Source of the DNA: Karalla daura
Taxonomy: Eukaryota > Chordata > Actinopteri > Chaetodontiformes > Leiognathidae
DNA: 64,000 bases
Assembly: GCA_029224185.1 (NCBI GenBank)
Contig: CM055188.1
Coordinates: 25,267,497 to 25,331,496 of the forward strand
Direction of reading: 5' to 3'
The notes under the pieces were generated by a model. The model made no database searches. It was not told the DNA's origin and saw only the letters and a program-made list of their open reading frames with translations. Both the position numbers and the translations under genes were made by a program. Shown here piece by piece: positions 13,076 through 27,249 of this stretch (positions within the stretch are counted from its first letter, which is position 1; every line of letters begins with the position of its first letter).

Positions 13076-14829
13076 GTATGTAACCATCATCTCTATCCCT
13101 ATGCTGGTTTCTCGTGATGAAGACGTCATGATTTCTTCATTTAACTCTGTGTTAGATGAGTAAATAATCACCTTACGCCACATTTTTTTTACCACAAAGT
13201 TAACGCGTTAGCTTGTTAGCATTTGGTGAGTTTGGTTGTGTTACATTGTCGATTTTATCCAAATAGTCGCCTCTTCATTTTGTTATCAGGCGTATTATTC
13301 ATTATTTTATGTCATTTGCATGGTTTTGATCGTAAATTGTGATCACAGTTACCTCTCAGCTTTTTACTCAACCACCCTGTGAGGACTGATCCCCTTTGTA
13401 CTGTACAAAAATACACAATAAAGTGTGTCAATGCCGTGCTGACAAAGTCGAAAAATATACGATGTCAATACATCGTCTTACTTGTATTTCCTTCATGGAA
13501 ATTGTTGCTTAAGAGTTTCCTTTTCTCAACCCTGGGAATCGGATCTTTCACCCTCAGCTCCACCCTACATTTAAAACTGTCGTGTTACATGAAAAACACG
13601 CACCGAGAATAGATTTAATATTTATATACGTATAGGTTAATGTGTAGAGGACATTTTTTTTCTCCACAGATACATAAAGAGTCAATCATCTTGTTTAATA
13701 AGAGTGCTTCCGTCCATATCTTTTTCAATCATGCATTTCCACAAGAAGTTATATAATACATAGCTAGTAAAGATCCCTCGTTACACTTAAATGTTTTTTT
13801 GTGCTTTTGCGTTCTTCTCTTTATTGTGTAGCTATCCTGAAATCAGAAACTGAGGGTGTATTATTTTCAATTAATCAGTTAGATTTATTATCAGGTAGGT
13901 ATACAACATGTACTGCAACGAGAGATTTTGCTTTGGTGATGGATACAGACAATAGAGAAGGAGGATGAAATAAGTTAGCATCACAAGAAAACAATATGCA
14001 TAAGGTGAGTATACTGAAATCTAACATGTATGATTAAAAAAAAAAAGGAAAGTAACAAAATTTGTGCTATATGCATTATGTTGGCTCATACTAGTTACTG
14101 GTGTATAGTCCATGTTTGTTTACTGTATGTCAAGTAACACAGTTATTGGAATCATATGTCTCAAAATGCTCTTTGTTTTCTTCTGGAGTGTTAATTATGA
14201 ATGACCTGCTTAGACGTTTGCATGAGGTAGAAGAGATGTCTTGTTCAGATGAAGGCTTATTTGGTTTAGGGAAGTGCTAAAGCTGTGGTAGCAACTTATT
14301 CTGGATATTGTTCTGTTCCGGTCAAGATCAGAATATCCCAGTCAATGGGAACATGGTTTGTTAGCACAGTCCCATCTCTGACTCGTTGTTTTTATGTCCT
14401 GTGCAAGTCCTGTATGAACTGGTTATCTCAGAACAACAGATGCTTCATACAGGCCTACTCATCAACAACAATCATGTGTAAGACAAAATTCCAGTTCAGA
14501 CAGGACAGACATGTATGCGTAGGTTTTCAGAGCTAGCCATTTATGTTAACTGTTGTCTTCCCTATCTTTTCCCTGACCTTGATGCTATGTGTATGCTCTC
14601 CTACACCCAGGGCTCATTCACTCAGTTCATGAATTTGACTCTATTATGGTCAGTCCATATTTGAGTTAAATTTGCAGCCAAGATGGGTTTGGCTTAGATT
14701 TGATTGCTATGTATAGTTTTGGTTTGATACATATTTAAAATATAATTAACTTCTTGTTAATTTTTTATTTTATTTTTAATTTGGTGTTTTGTTTTGGACA
14801 CCTGATTAATTTTTCATCACTTTTCAGAG

Positions 14830-17800
14830 ATGAGCTCCCAGCTGCAGGTCTTCTCTCCCCCCACCATCTCCTCCAGTGCCTTTTGCCGGGTGAAGAAGCT
14901 GAAGATGGAGAGCAACGTGTGGGATGTCTCCACCACTGAGACTTACAGCTCCATAGCAGGGCAGTCAGCATACACCTTTGCCCCTGCCATGGCTGTGCCA
15001 CCCTTTGCACCATCTCTGGTTTTCCCCCCGGCAGCCCCTGGCTCCAGAGGTCAGGTGGTGGTGCGAGCAGCTGATAGCACTGGTAGCCTTCCCCGTGGAT
15101 CCAGCCGGCGTGTCACTGAGCAGGCGACGTCTTCTTATGCTCACGCTGAGGTGTCCTCTGAAACCAGGGGAAACAGATACGGGCATAAGAGGAAGCTTGA
15201 GGAGTCCAATGAAGGCAGTGGAAGTGGATGTGGCAGTGTGCAAATCCTGGAGGAGCTCTCGGCTCCAGCAGCGACTTACTCCACCCGCACAGGTGGTGGT
15301 GGAGGAGGCACGGGCCAGTCCATACCCCACTCGGCTCCAACTACCAAAAGCAGCAGCTCCAATGGGGAAGGGGATTATCAGCTAGTGCAACACGAGATCC
15401 TCTGCTCGGTGTCATGCAGCTATGAAGTGCTGGAGTTTCTGGGAAGAGGCACGTTCGGACAAGTAGCCAAATGCTGGAAGAGAGGCACCAATGAGATTGT
15501 GGCCATCAAGATCCTGAAGAATCATCCATCATATGCACGTCAGGGCCAAATTGAGGTAACTAAACATCATTTTATTGATAAAACATGTTTGAGTTCCACT
15601 TTGGATGTGGAAGTAGGATCTTGTGACAATAACAATGATGGTGATTATCTGGTGTTGCATGTAGAAAAAGATATGCAGTGAAAAACACTGCTGAACACAG
15701 AGATGAGACATTCTGTTCTAGCTACATAACAGCCTTGATAAACAAACACTGTGCAGCTTGTTATTGTTATTATCATTATTATAAGTGGAGCTAACATAAC
15801 AGTCAGTTTGTTGTTGATACAGAGTGTGTATAACCGCAACACGATGATGTTTACAGACCAACAGGTTAAAGAAGAGTAATGTTGTTGGGTTGCCACAGCA
15901 GATAAACATCAGGCTGGGTCTAGAATTGCTGGAGCACCAAGAATGTGCTGACCAGTTCCACCAGTGCTGCGTTTTGCTGCTTTTAGTGAAGATAGCATGG
16001 CCTCACAACACCTTGCCATTTCTTCTTTTCCACTTTTTCTCTGTTTGGAGCATCTCAAGATGAATTTCCCCAACCTTTCCATTATATTACCCACTGTTTG
16101 CCTAGGGAAGAGGCAGGGAATAATAATATTACTACTAATAATAAGATTTGTATAGATACCCAAAGATACTTTTCACAAAGTGTTCAAAGGGTAAAAATTT
16201 CCAGACTTGGAGACGCATAAGGTTACAAATACACCCTGGTCACATCCATCATAGGTGTCTCTCTCTCTCTTCCTCTCTCCCCCACACACACACATACACA
16301 CCCAAAGACCACTCACTGCCACACTCACGTCTAGCTCCAAGGACTGGAGGAAGAAACCGTAGAAATCCTGCATCATGTTGCCTTGAGATGAATTCATCCC
16401 AAGAAATGTTAAAATATGTTGGTATGAAGTGTGGTTGTGACTGAGGTAACATGAAGAACATGTTTCTCTTTGACAGGTGGGGATTCTGAACCGGCTGAGT
16501 GCTGAGAACGCAGACGAGTACAACTTTGTGCGGTCGTATGAATGTTTCCAACACAAGGGGCACACCTGCCTGGTGTTTGAGATGCTGGAGCAGAACCTGT
16601 ATGACTTCCTCAAACACAGCAAGTTCAGTCCACTCCCTCTGCGTCACATCAGACCTATCCTGCAGCAGGTTAGCAGACATTTTTGAAAATATATTTGAAA
16701 CTGAAATTGAACAATTCTCATCGGGGAAAATTATTCATTATTCAACTGTGTGTGTTTGCATTTTTAGGTGGCTACCGCACTGATGAAGCTCAAAAGCCTG
16801 GGTTTAATTCACGCAGACCTGAAGCCTGAAAACATCATGCTGGTCGACCCCCTCAGGCAGCCCTACAGAGTTAAAGTCATTGACTTTGGCTCAGCGAGTC
16901 ATGTGTCCAAAGCTGTCTGCTCCACCTACCTACAGTCTCGCTACTACAGGTTGGTGGCAGGAAATCCAAATGGATTTTGCTTACTCTAAATACAGCCTCT
17001 TCTTCAGCTACTACAACCGCAACAACGTCTCTTGACCAATCCTTAAATCCTCTCCCCAGGGCTCCAGAGATCATCTTGGGTCTTCCGTTCTGTGAGGCCA
17101 TCGACATGTGGTCTCTGGGCTGTGTGATCGCAGAGCTGTTTCTGGGTTGGCCTCTCTACCCTGGAGCATCTGAGTACGACCAGGTCAGTGCTAGTTGGTG
17201 TTAAGTGCCTGAAAAAGATCCTCAAACTTATTGTAAAGTGTTTTGAATGGAACTGCAGCCTTGTAGTAGATGTCATGGGGACAAGGGGATTGTGTATCGT
17301 AGTTGGAAACTAGAAAATTCCCCTTAGGTAATTTCAAAGGACGTGCTTTTGGGGTTATGTTACAAAGAATGCAAAACATGACTACTACACCTGCTACTTT
17401 CACTACTACTATGACAACAGTTACAACTACTACCATTACTTCCTTTCCTATTGGATTGGTTTTAGTTATATTGACGGCACATCCATTTTTGTTCTCACTT
17501 TTTTGTTTTCTAGATCCGTTACATTTCTCAGACTCAAGGCCTGCCTGCTGAGTACCTGCTGAGTGCCGGCACCAAGACCATTCGCTTCTTCAACCGTGGT
17601 CCAGACTCGAGCTACCCACTCTGGAGGCTAAAGGTTAACAAAATATGACACTAAACCCGCCAAGACTATTCTTTAGATATTAAAATCATAAACGAATGTT
17701 TTTATGGAGTGTAGTGATTAATAGCGATTGTTTCTGTTTTCCAGACCCCGGCAGAGCATGAGATGGAGATGGGTATCAAGTCCAAGGAGGCCAGAAAGTA

Positions 17801-20800
17801 CATCTTCAACTGTCTGGATGACATGATGCAGGTAAAACCTCACAGCTGTTTTCTTGCATAACAATGTAGCATGTGTTGCACGTTGTTGTACACCATGTAT
17901 GCAGAGCAGATGCTGAGTGTAGGTTTGTGTGTTCCAGGTCAACTTGTCTTCTCATTTGGAGGGGACAGATATGTTGGCTGAGAAAGCTGATAGACGAGAG
18001 TTTATTGACCTTTTGAAGCGCATGCTCCGTCTTGATGCCGACAAGAGGATCACACCCACAAAGACTCTGGGTCACCCCTTCGTCACCATGAGCCACCTCA
18101 TGGACTATCCTCACAGCTCCCAGTAGGTGTCATTTTCTTTTAGGCACTCATGTCAGTGTGAGGGAATTCCCAATTCGAGTGTGATCTCTGAACATCTGCG
18201 TCTCCTCCAGTGTGAAGTCCTGCTTCCAGAACATGGAGTTCTGCAAACGGCGAAGCTCCTACGACAGTGGTAAATCGATGTACTCTGCCAGTGCAGTCCC
18301 CAGCGCTGCAGCAGGCAACCTCACTGTTACCTTCAGTAGCCAGCTCAACCAGCATAACCAGGTGAGACCCATCAGCTTCCCCGGAAGCAGCGACACATTC
18401 CCAAGGGAACGCAACTTCCCAGTGTGACTCGGTTGTGCTGTTTCGCAGGTGCCTTCTGCGGGGGGAGCGGTGCCTTTGCTGAACTATCAGCCAGCTCTTT
18501 ACCAGCAGGCGACTATCAACATTCCCGGACTCGCTCAACAGAGTGTCCCGATTCCCACACGTCCCGCTGGTTTGTGTAGCCAGACAGAACCTTTCCAACA
18601 GACTCTCATCGTCTGCCCACCCTCCACTATCCAAGGTAACGGTTAATGTCAAAAACACAAATACGACAGTGTGTAATTATCATAAAAAATGCCAAAAAAA
18701 CTGGGTTCACTAGTTACAGGCAGTGGTTACAGTTATGGGAACATTTTCCAGAGTGTAAAGATTTGAAAGTCTTTTCACTCTGGAGTCAGTTTCCTTATTT
18801 TTCCTTTCCTATGTAGACAAAGCATCACAAGGCAATAGAAGTTTTCTGTATTCACCTGAAAACATTTTCATGGTGCTCTTCAGAGCCCCCAGAGATTGAA
18901 AAGTTCAGATCACTAAAATGTGAATTAGTCTACATTTTAGTGATTTTAGTAGTTAATTGTTTTCTAGTCTCACAGCCTTTAACCATTAACACATGTTCAT
19001 ACATTGATGATACAACATCAGGAACTGTTCAGGATTCAGTATTTTGCCCAAAGATAATGTAGGCTGCATTGTTCCACCAATCTTTCAATCCCAGGGCAAC
19101 TACACTACCCCAGAGCCACAGTCACCTATGATGATTATAAAGAGTTGCTTGTATACAAGTAGTCTGTTATTTTCTTTTTACACCCATTTGATGTCACTCA
19201 TCGTTATGTGTAATTGTTTTCCAGGGCTACAGTCATCCAGTAAGAGTTCCAGTTTCCCAGTGAGGATGGAGAACTCTGTACCCATAGTACCTCAGAACCA
19301 GTCTGCCCAGTCACTGCAGATCCAGCCAAGTATGCTCACACAGGTAAGATTTTGTCAGGTCCATGTGTGTTGTTGTACTTGCTGTTGTTGTCTGTCACGT
19401 CTGGGACAAAATGGTTTCATAAGATGAATATCCACTTGTTGTGTTTTTCATTTTGGTTGATCCAGTCTCTGGAACATGTTGTTATGTGAAGTTATTGTGT
19501 TGTAGATCTGGAAACCGTTCTTCAGAGGAGAAAGTTCACTGCAGTCCAAGATGTCTTGTGCTGAAAGGGTTTATGAATACTTGTTAAGCAGAGTACCCAA
19601 CACATGCTCTGTAAGGACAGGAACTTCTGTACACTGTGGTATTTTCCTCAAGGTCACAGATATCCTGGCTCTGATTACAGTTTAGTCTACAGTGTTCACA
19701 CTGTACTCTTCCCTGAATCAGGGTTCAGTTAAAATACTATCAGACCACCTCCTGTGTGTGCTAATGTGTGGCACATCATGTGATGGAAAATTCCTGTAAA
19801 AAAAAAAAAAACATGTATTTAAAGGGTAATTCTGATCATTTTAAGGCATTTTTCAAAACCAGTGAAACAGGCTACAATGGGTTCATATTTTTAATCAAGC
19901 AATTTTAAATATCCCCAACAGAGATGCAACTTTTTGTCATAGCACTAGATCAGAGTTAGCCATTAAATCTCTCTTCAAAGGCTCCAGTCTTTAGTTAAGA
20001 GTTTGTAATGCTACCTTGCTTTGGTTCATCGTTTTTGTTGGAAACATTTAAATATACTCAGAGAGGTTGGTCACATTTATCAGAATTGGCTTTAAAATCA
20101 TGTGGTTAATTTTACAGGGTTTATCGTTACAATCCTGATAATTTCAGTGTGTGGAAGTACTCTTCATACTGGGAGCCTGTGATAATCTCAGCTGGTTGGT
20201 TCCAAAGTGGGTCAGACATTCAGAATAGACCTTTATCTTGTGCACATCTGCTGAACGGATTGAGTGGTGGTGTGTATATAGAAAGGAGCTTGTAGATTAT
20301 GATAATTTCAGTTTTAGCATCGCACTGCGGATTATCTTGAGGTGATGCTCTTGAGCACCTGTTTTTGTCATCAGGGATTTAGAAACCTAAATAAACTGCA
20401 GATAACACATCACTGGTGCTAAACTGTGAGCAGTGGTTCTGCTCTGTAGTGGATTTCATGGCATTCTCCTATCAGGTTCTTCTGTCTGGAGAGACAAAGT
20501 CGAAAAGGGACCAAGGTTTTCTAATTTTCTTCAATATAAATATTTTGCCCCCGGTGGGCCATGCTGTTTCATGTACATGCACTTGTACCACTGACTTTCT
20601 GTGAAGTAACACAGTCTGTGCTGTCCTTGTTGTATCTTGTCCTCTTGTATGTGTGCTGATTGCTCCTCGCCTTGGATTTGCTCCCAGGAAGGATTTGGAC
20701 ATCCGCTCAGGGCCAGGCCTCTTTCGCTGTCTCCTGTCTGGGATTTTGGCCAGATGTTATTAATGCAGGAAACTCATCTGGCTAAAAACAAAAAAATAGT

Positions 20801-23800
20801 TAATTGCTGTTTGCCAGAATGAGGAATAATTGCTGCATACTGCAGAAGTCATTTGTCCAGATGGCGAGTGGTACCACTGTGTGTGTATGTGTGTCCCTTG
20901 CGCAGCTGGTTTTATCCGCTCTGACCCTTTTGTCTGAATCAGATACAGCCGTGAAGGACATTACTCATGCCCTAACCCTGCCCTCCCCTTATCCTCCTTC
21001 CCCCCTCCAGGGTTCCTGTACACCCCTGATGGTGGCCACCCTGCACCCACCCTCAGCAGGCATAGCCCCCCAGTACTCTCTGCCCTTGGGGCTGGGCACT
21101 GGGGTGGGTCGGCCCACTCTCCTGGAGCACACAGCCACAGTGCTGGTAAAGCAACGATGACGTCCCTGAAGAGAGACATGCACACGCACTCTCCCACTCA
21201 ACCACTAACAATGCCATCTCTCTCTTACCCCAGTCCTCCTCTTTTTTTCATTGTATGCGACCCCCTCCCCTCTGTCCTCCCCTCCCCTCGCGCCACACAT
21301 CGCGTGGGGCTAGCTTTATTTTACGCATCATTCATTTTGGTCCCACATGCAGACTTGTCATGGTTTTCAGAATCATGGTTGGTCGGTTTTGTAGAATTAT
21401 CCTTCTTGGCTACTTCCAAAATTTCGCCCTGTGACATTAAATCTAAATTGACCAAAATTTCTTCCCTGCCCTACGTCATTCACACGGTCTTTCATTTCCT
21501 CCCCTCCAGTCTCTTCCCATAGGTGTGCTGAAGGCATGAAGCGCATGTGTTGCTGCCTTGGTCTGCGCTTTGCTTGCAGCTTCTCTTGTCCTGTCCTTCT
21601 TTGGTTTCAGCAAAGGAGATTGCGGCCCACTAAAAATCCTTACTCCGCGGCCCAAGTCTCTGACACACATCTTTTTTTGTTTCAGCCCCAGAACATGTGG
21701 CATGCCTTCTCCCAACAGCTTATCAACAGACTCTCTGGCATCAGTGAACTAAACTAATTTTCCTTCCTCAGTTTTTTTCTTCTTTAACAGGCACCATGAT
21801 TCTGTGTATACATGTCTTACACCTGATCTGAGTGTTTTACAGTGCTTCTTACAGTGCTTTGTTTGTTGCTTTGCATGATATCATCTTGTGCATTTGTTGC
21901 AGGGCAATGCTAAAATAAAAGGAATGGCTTGGGAAAGGTTGCTCGCTTATCTGGCTTTGTGCTTTTGCCTGTCGATGAGATTGGCCAGTTGGTTTTTCTC
22001 ATTAAAGCATGGCTCAGTTTGTCTGGCCCATCCCAGCACTCAAGCTATTTGAGTTGATTCAGTAAAACCTTACACCCCATCTTACATGTACTGATGCGAG
22101 TTTCTTTGTGTCTTCTTGTTTATTTCTCTTAGCAGGCCTGGCCCACTGGCACCCAGCAGATCCTTATCCCGTCATCGTGGCAGCAGGTCCCAGGTGTGGC
22201 CATCCACAGTGCCGCACATCAGTCCAATGTGGTGAACTCGCCTCTGGAAACACTCGATGACTCCACGGAGCAGGGACACAGCTGGCGGTGGGTCAGGCAG
22301 CCGCCGCACTATCAAAGTAGCATAATAAAAAAAAAAAATTCTCCTCAACCATGTTGGAGTATGACTGCACAACAGGCAAAAAAAGTTTGTTAGAATTGAG
22401 TCTCTAGCAGGATTACTTTTCTCAAATTGAAAGGTTTGTTGCACTAATTGAATTCTACAAAAGAAAAAGTCTGTCCTAAATCTAAAACACTTCCTGTGTG
22501 GAACAACTTCAGTTCAGGCGGTTGGTTGGTTCTTAAAATTTAGGCAACCAAACCCATCTGAGTGTTAAAAGTTAACAGACGCAAAGAATGACTCTTCGTG
22601 CCTACGGCGTGGCTGTTCCTGTGGCATCAGTCACTGACCTGTTTGCTCCATGACTGTAACAGGAGCAGCACTCAGTCCAGGAGCCAGCAGGAACGGAAGA
22701 AGGTGAAAGCCAGGCGTGGAGAGATCAGAAACAGGTTGGTTGATCTCTCACATTACTGAGCCTTCATCAGGGATCAAAGCCTGTGCTTCAAAACGGCCGA
22801 ACTGATATTGGGCTAAAAGTAGAACCGGCAGCCGTTTATCACTTAGCTCAAGCTCAACGTTTGCTTTCCTCTGTCTGTCTCTTTTCTAGGGGATTAGCTA
22901 CTGGTGTGACACCTCCCACCGCCAGTGCCACGCTGTCGCAGCCAATCATCATCTGCGACACGCCAAGCCCAGCAGTCAGCATCATCACGATCCACAGCGA
23001 CACCGACACGGAGGATGAGCGAAAGTTTCATCCCGCCAGGTGAGGGCAGTCTACTCCAACGGGAAAGACAAAACTCACCCTGGCATCCACTTTCAGTTTC
23101 TATTTGACGCAGCCATGTCAGTCTGGCCTGGTGGAAAAACCAGGTCTTGTTCGACCTGTCCAGGATTGTTGTTTTTTCCTTTCCTCATCCACTGACACGT
23201 TGATGTCAGTTAACACAGTTTCTCCTGTTTCCACAGTGTCGACCTGAGCCAGCGCGCTAATGTAATCAGCTGTGTGACGGTGCATGACTCGGACTCCTCC
23301 ACCGCCAGCCCCCTGACTCCTCTGCCCTGCACGCAGAACCCGGCCAGCACCGCATCCTCCTGCCAGGCCAAGTCTCTGGCAGTGGTGGTGCCCTCGGTTA
23401 AAACCCAGGAGTACGAGAGGGTGACGATTTCTCGTGCAGAGACCGGTGAGTTTGATAATTTAATCAAGCTGCGTCAGACTGAAACAAACGACTGTTGTCA
23501 TAGTCGATTAATCTGTCGATTACTATCTAGATTGATTGTTACGTTTTTTGGTTTATAACTTGATTCAGAAACTGTAAAAACCCTTGTTCTTTTTAAATAT
23601 TTTTAAGATCAAATTCTCATTTACAAATAAACCTGGCCAAAAGTAACATAACAACAATAGAACACAAAACAAAACGTATCTGTCAAATGACAATCATGTA
23701 CTAATGTGAGAGTGTGTGTATGAGATGGTGGTGGGAGTACACATGTGTATTTAAGTAAACAGTATTAAGGTCTTTAGACACCTGTTTTCTGTCCACACCT

Positions 23801-26016
23801 CAAAGACATTCAATGTCCTGTCACAAGGAGCTAAATGAACCAGAAAACATTCACATTTAAGAAGCTGAAACCAGAGAATGTTGATTTAATTTCCCCAAAT
23901 CCTTCTTGAATAAAATGAAATTACTAAATTGACCTGTCAATTGCAAATGATTAGGCGTTGCAGCTCTAGTCGCAATACTCAACTAGTCTCAACTGGGTAA
24001 CAGTTGGTTCAATGCTGTTCCACCTTCACCAAAAAACATCTCAGATGTAGTCAGTCCAGACTGAACCTCACCTGAAAGAAAGTCCTAGAAAAAGCAGAGG
24101 AAGTCTGGGGTTGTTCATGAAAAAGTTGCAGTCTGATTGGACCAAATCCAAGCAAGCTTTCGTGAGAGTCACTCTCTGGATTCCTTCTCTGAAAACCACA
24201 CAATTATGCATTTACATGGGAGTGAAAAAGTATAGGACATTATTCTTTCTGTAAACCTGTGCTGGAAAAGTGTTTTCAGTCTTTTTTTTTTCTTCTTCTT
24301 GTTGACGTTTCACTGCAGCATCTGCTACTTTAGCAGCTCTGTCTGTACATTCCTAAAACCATGCGCAACAATGGTCATTTGTCAACGACATACACAGCTG
24401 TCCATGTGCTGTCTAAGTAAATCCTGCGTTAAAACCTCTGGAACGCCGCAATGTTCAATAAACCTTGCCCTCGTTAATCCGCAGTGGACTACATGAAGCC
24501 GAAGCGATCGTCCAACCGACAGCCGTGCAGTACAGGAGGCAGCGTGGAGCGTCGGGGTCTAGTACCGAGCCAGTCACACCCCTTGAACCTCAGCCAGGTG
24601 AGGCCTCATATGACATTGTCATCATTGTTGTGACACGCAGGCATGAAATTTGCATATACTGGCCAGATGAGGGAAGTGCTGTCAAACTGATTGACAGTGA
24701 ATTAGAGACGTTTTGTGATTTGGCAGAACTCCAGCTCCATGGAGTCTGCACTCCATGGCCATGTAATGGAGACATTTGATTTGCTTAATACACACATAGC
24801 ATCGGCGTCTCACAGATTTGTTGAGACATGTCTGCGTCAGGCTCAGGCCGATACTTGCATGTTTAAAATAATGCACAGTTTGAAGGGTTCACTCATTTCC
24901 ACTGTATAAAGTTTAGACAAACATTTTACCATTAAGTTTCTAAAGTTTTGAAAAGTTCAAGTAAGTTGATATATATTTGAGGACAAAAATCTTTTGAAAT
25001 CTGTCTTTTTTGTTTATAATGATAATAGTCATACACTTCATTCATTTTTGCCTTTTGGACTCAGAAGGTCAATGTACAAAGTACAAAATTTGCGCTAAAA
25101 TGATTACAACAAAAAATTATAAAAAACACATTAAGAAATGCTAAAACAACCCGAATAAAGATCAATCTGAACTAAACCTCTTGTAGTGAACATGCCTGTC
25201 TGGTGTGTCATGTAATCATGATCAAAACATACTAAGACGAAGAATTTAAGAGAAAATATGCATTCATCATTTGGATAAAAAGGATCTTTTTCACTGCTTG
25301 CCTTTGTATTTACTGTGAATTTAATTCATGTGCAGAATGAAGCAGCAGCAACAGACATGTTTGAGTCATGAATTAAGAGCTCAGTAATTTTTTTACTAGT
25401 ATATGATTATATAATAGTAAAATCAGGGAAAACCAGATGCAACAGCAGAGCTTGATCTTCCAGCTGTTTCATAACCATGGACAGTCAAGTGATTTACTGC
25501 CAAACAGCTAAGTGACATCCCGTTCATCATGCTCTTTCATGCATCCTTGGTTTTTAGGTGCAGCCTGTGGTTTCTACGTCTCAGGATCGTTCTCACAGTG
25601 ACTCATCTATGCGCTGTCAGCAGACTTTCCCCGCAGCCGTCTCGGCGTCTCACTACAACTTCCCCGAGGTGTCTGCCATGGCCTCGGCCCCCGGCCCCAG
25701 CCTGTACACTTACCCGGCCTCCACCGCGCTCTCCTCCGCCTCTCAGGCCATGGAGCAGCTGCTGGGCCGCAGCCACGCCGCCCAAGGCCACTCCCCTTCC
25801 ACCTATGCAGCAACATACACCTCAGCCTCCTCTTCTGCCAGGAGGGACTCGGCCAGTCGGAAGGATTCAGTCAGTAGTCTGCTGCACGGCCTGCCGGCAG
25901 CCTACCAGCATCAGTTCGCCACTGGTTCCCCCTACGTCAGTGTGACACCACGGGCAGAGGCCTACAGTGCCTACCAGATGAGCCCTCGGCGCATCACGCA
26001 GTACCCCTACCTATAG
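14830..26016 (+). CDS. hipk1: Homeodomain-interacting protein kinase 1
   Basis: Coding exons: 14830-15555, 16477-16668, 16768-16949, 17060-17183, 17514-17633, 17745-17831, 17938-18122, 18211-18361, 18449-18635, 19225-19343, 21011-21145, 22133-22287, 22663-22734, 22890-23039, 23237-23445, 24485-24597, 25558-26016. They sum to 3366 nt (1121 aa; human HIPK1 is about 1210). HIPKs are nuclear DYRK-related Ser/Thr kinases that phosphorylate homeodomain factors, p53 and corepressors. Visible are the glycine loop LGRGTFGQV (204-212), catalytic Lys227 in AIK, HADLKPEN with Asp323, the DFG at 345-347, and the activation-loop Tyr360 in STYLQSRYY. The C-terminal half has Ser/Thr/Gln-rich sequence, the segment PIIICDTPSPAVSIITI resembling a SUMO-interacting motif, and the conserved end YQHQFATGS to QYPYL. 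The start SSQLQVFSPPTISSSAFC and the kinase variants (GQVAKCWKR, SAENADEYNFVRSYE) match HIPK1 better than HIPK2 or HIPK3. Confidence 0.95.
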
Positions 26017-26031
26017 GAAGTCCTGTAGGCT

Positions 26032-26059
26032 CACACACACACACACACACACACACACA
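26032..26059 (+). repeat. CA microsatellite
   Basis: A pure CA run immediately after the hipk1 stop codon, within the 3' UTR. Confidence 0.95.
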
Positions 26060-27194
26060 TGGGCGTGTGAGGAAAAAGAAAAAAAGAATCTACTCTTCCC
26101 ACATACAAAGGGACAAATTTAACTGTATTTCTACTAGAAAAAAAAACGTCAGTTTCTGGTTTGTCTGCTGCTTGCTTTGTTGGCAGCACTTCACCTCCAC
26201 CCCGTTCACGTGCACCAGTTAAATGTGCATGTGAGCGATGTTAGTGTTGTTAGCATCTCATGAAACGTCCTTTGGTATTATACGAACGTGTATCATTTTA
26301 TTTTCCCTATCAAATATTGTTTATAGCCCATATTTTCCCCGCATAGCCCATAATCCTGTTTATTTTGAGGTTTTGTGTGAAGATAGATTATCCTCCTGTA
26401 CAAACGACACTTTTGGCGGAGCATTTAGATGGTTTAGACTCCTGTGGCCAGCAGAGGGCCGGCTGGCCACAGAGTTGCAAGTCATTTGCGTTTTACGAGC
26501 TTTTGTGAGCCCTTTAGCCTTTGTTACAAAGTTTTCACACTAATCCAATGAGGCCCTGTGTTTATTAACTAATGGTGACTGTACCTTAATCTTGTCTTTT
26601 AATTTCCAAACATGTCTTTACTTTGTTTTAAATTATGTTTTTGTCGGTGTGAGGCAGGAAGAGTAAGGTCCATGAATATGTCAAATAAGACGGCGGTGTG
26701 GTTAAAAACTGTGATGGATATATGTTTAATTTAAGTGCACATGTGATAGTCTATTAATGTAGTGACAGTGTTTAGGCAAGATTAACCATGTCCTAATGCA
26801 ATAGAAACGTTTTGTTAACTGCAACAACTGAGTGCTGAATGTATTTATGAAGTACAGGAGTAGGTTTGCCATCCTGGGGAATGACGTGAAAAGCTTTCGT
26901 TTGAATTGTTTTTAAAGAGAAAAAAAAAAAAGAAATCAACCTACTCTCTCACCTTTTTATTATGTTTAAGTTTTCCATGGACTGAACAATATTCTACACC
27001 TGTGAATCCTGACTATGTAGGACCTGCTCATAATGAAAAGTGATCTGTGGCCAGTTTTTTGTTTTTACATTTGGAGGAGTAGAAGCAGGGTACGTGTCCT
27101 GCGTCCTTTTGTACTATTGAAATGCTCGCTAGGAGGTTGTAACAAACTATCCACACTGCTGTACAACGGCTGATGACAACGCAGCCTGTCGATG

Positions 27195-27200
27195 AATAAA
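27195..27200 (+). terminator. Poly(A) signal for hipk1
   Basis: Canonical AATAAA about 1.2 kb after the stop codon, followed by GT-rich sequence and then by a perfect inverted repeat (27214-27249). Confidence 0.5.
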
Positions 27201-27213
27201 CTTCTGGTCAGTG

Positions 27214-27249
27214 TGTGACGTGAAGCTGCTCTAGCAGCTTCACGTCACA
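27214..27249. repeat. Perfect 17-bp inverted repeat with 2-base loop
   Basis: The arms 27214-27230 and 27233-27249 are exact reverse complements, separated by 'ct'. Each arm carries TGACGT/ACGTCA. The repeat begins 14 bases after the hipk1 AATAAA. It could fold as an RNA hairpin at the transcript end or extrude as a DNA cruciform. Its function is unknown. Confidence 0.9.

Larger units (their letters stand above)
26017..27200 (+). other. hipk1: 3' UTR of hipk1
   Basis: AT-rich non-coding sequence from the stop codon to an AATAAA at 27195-27200. It includes a CA microsatellite at 26032-26059. Alternative AATAAA motifs occur near 27627 and 27731, so longer transcripts are possible. Confidence 0.55.
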
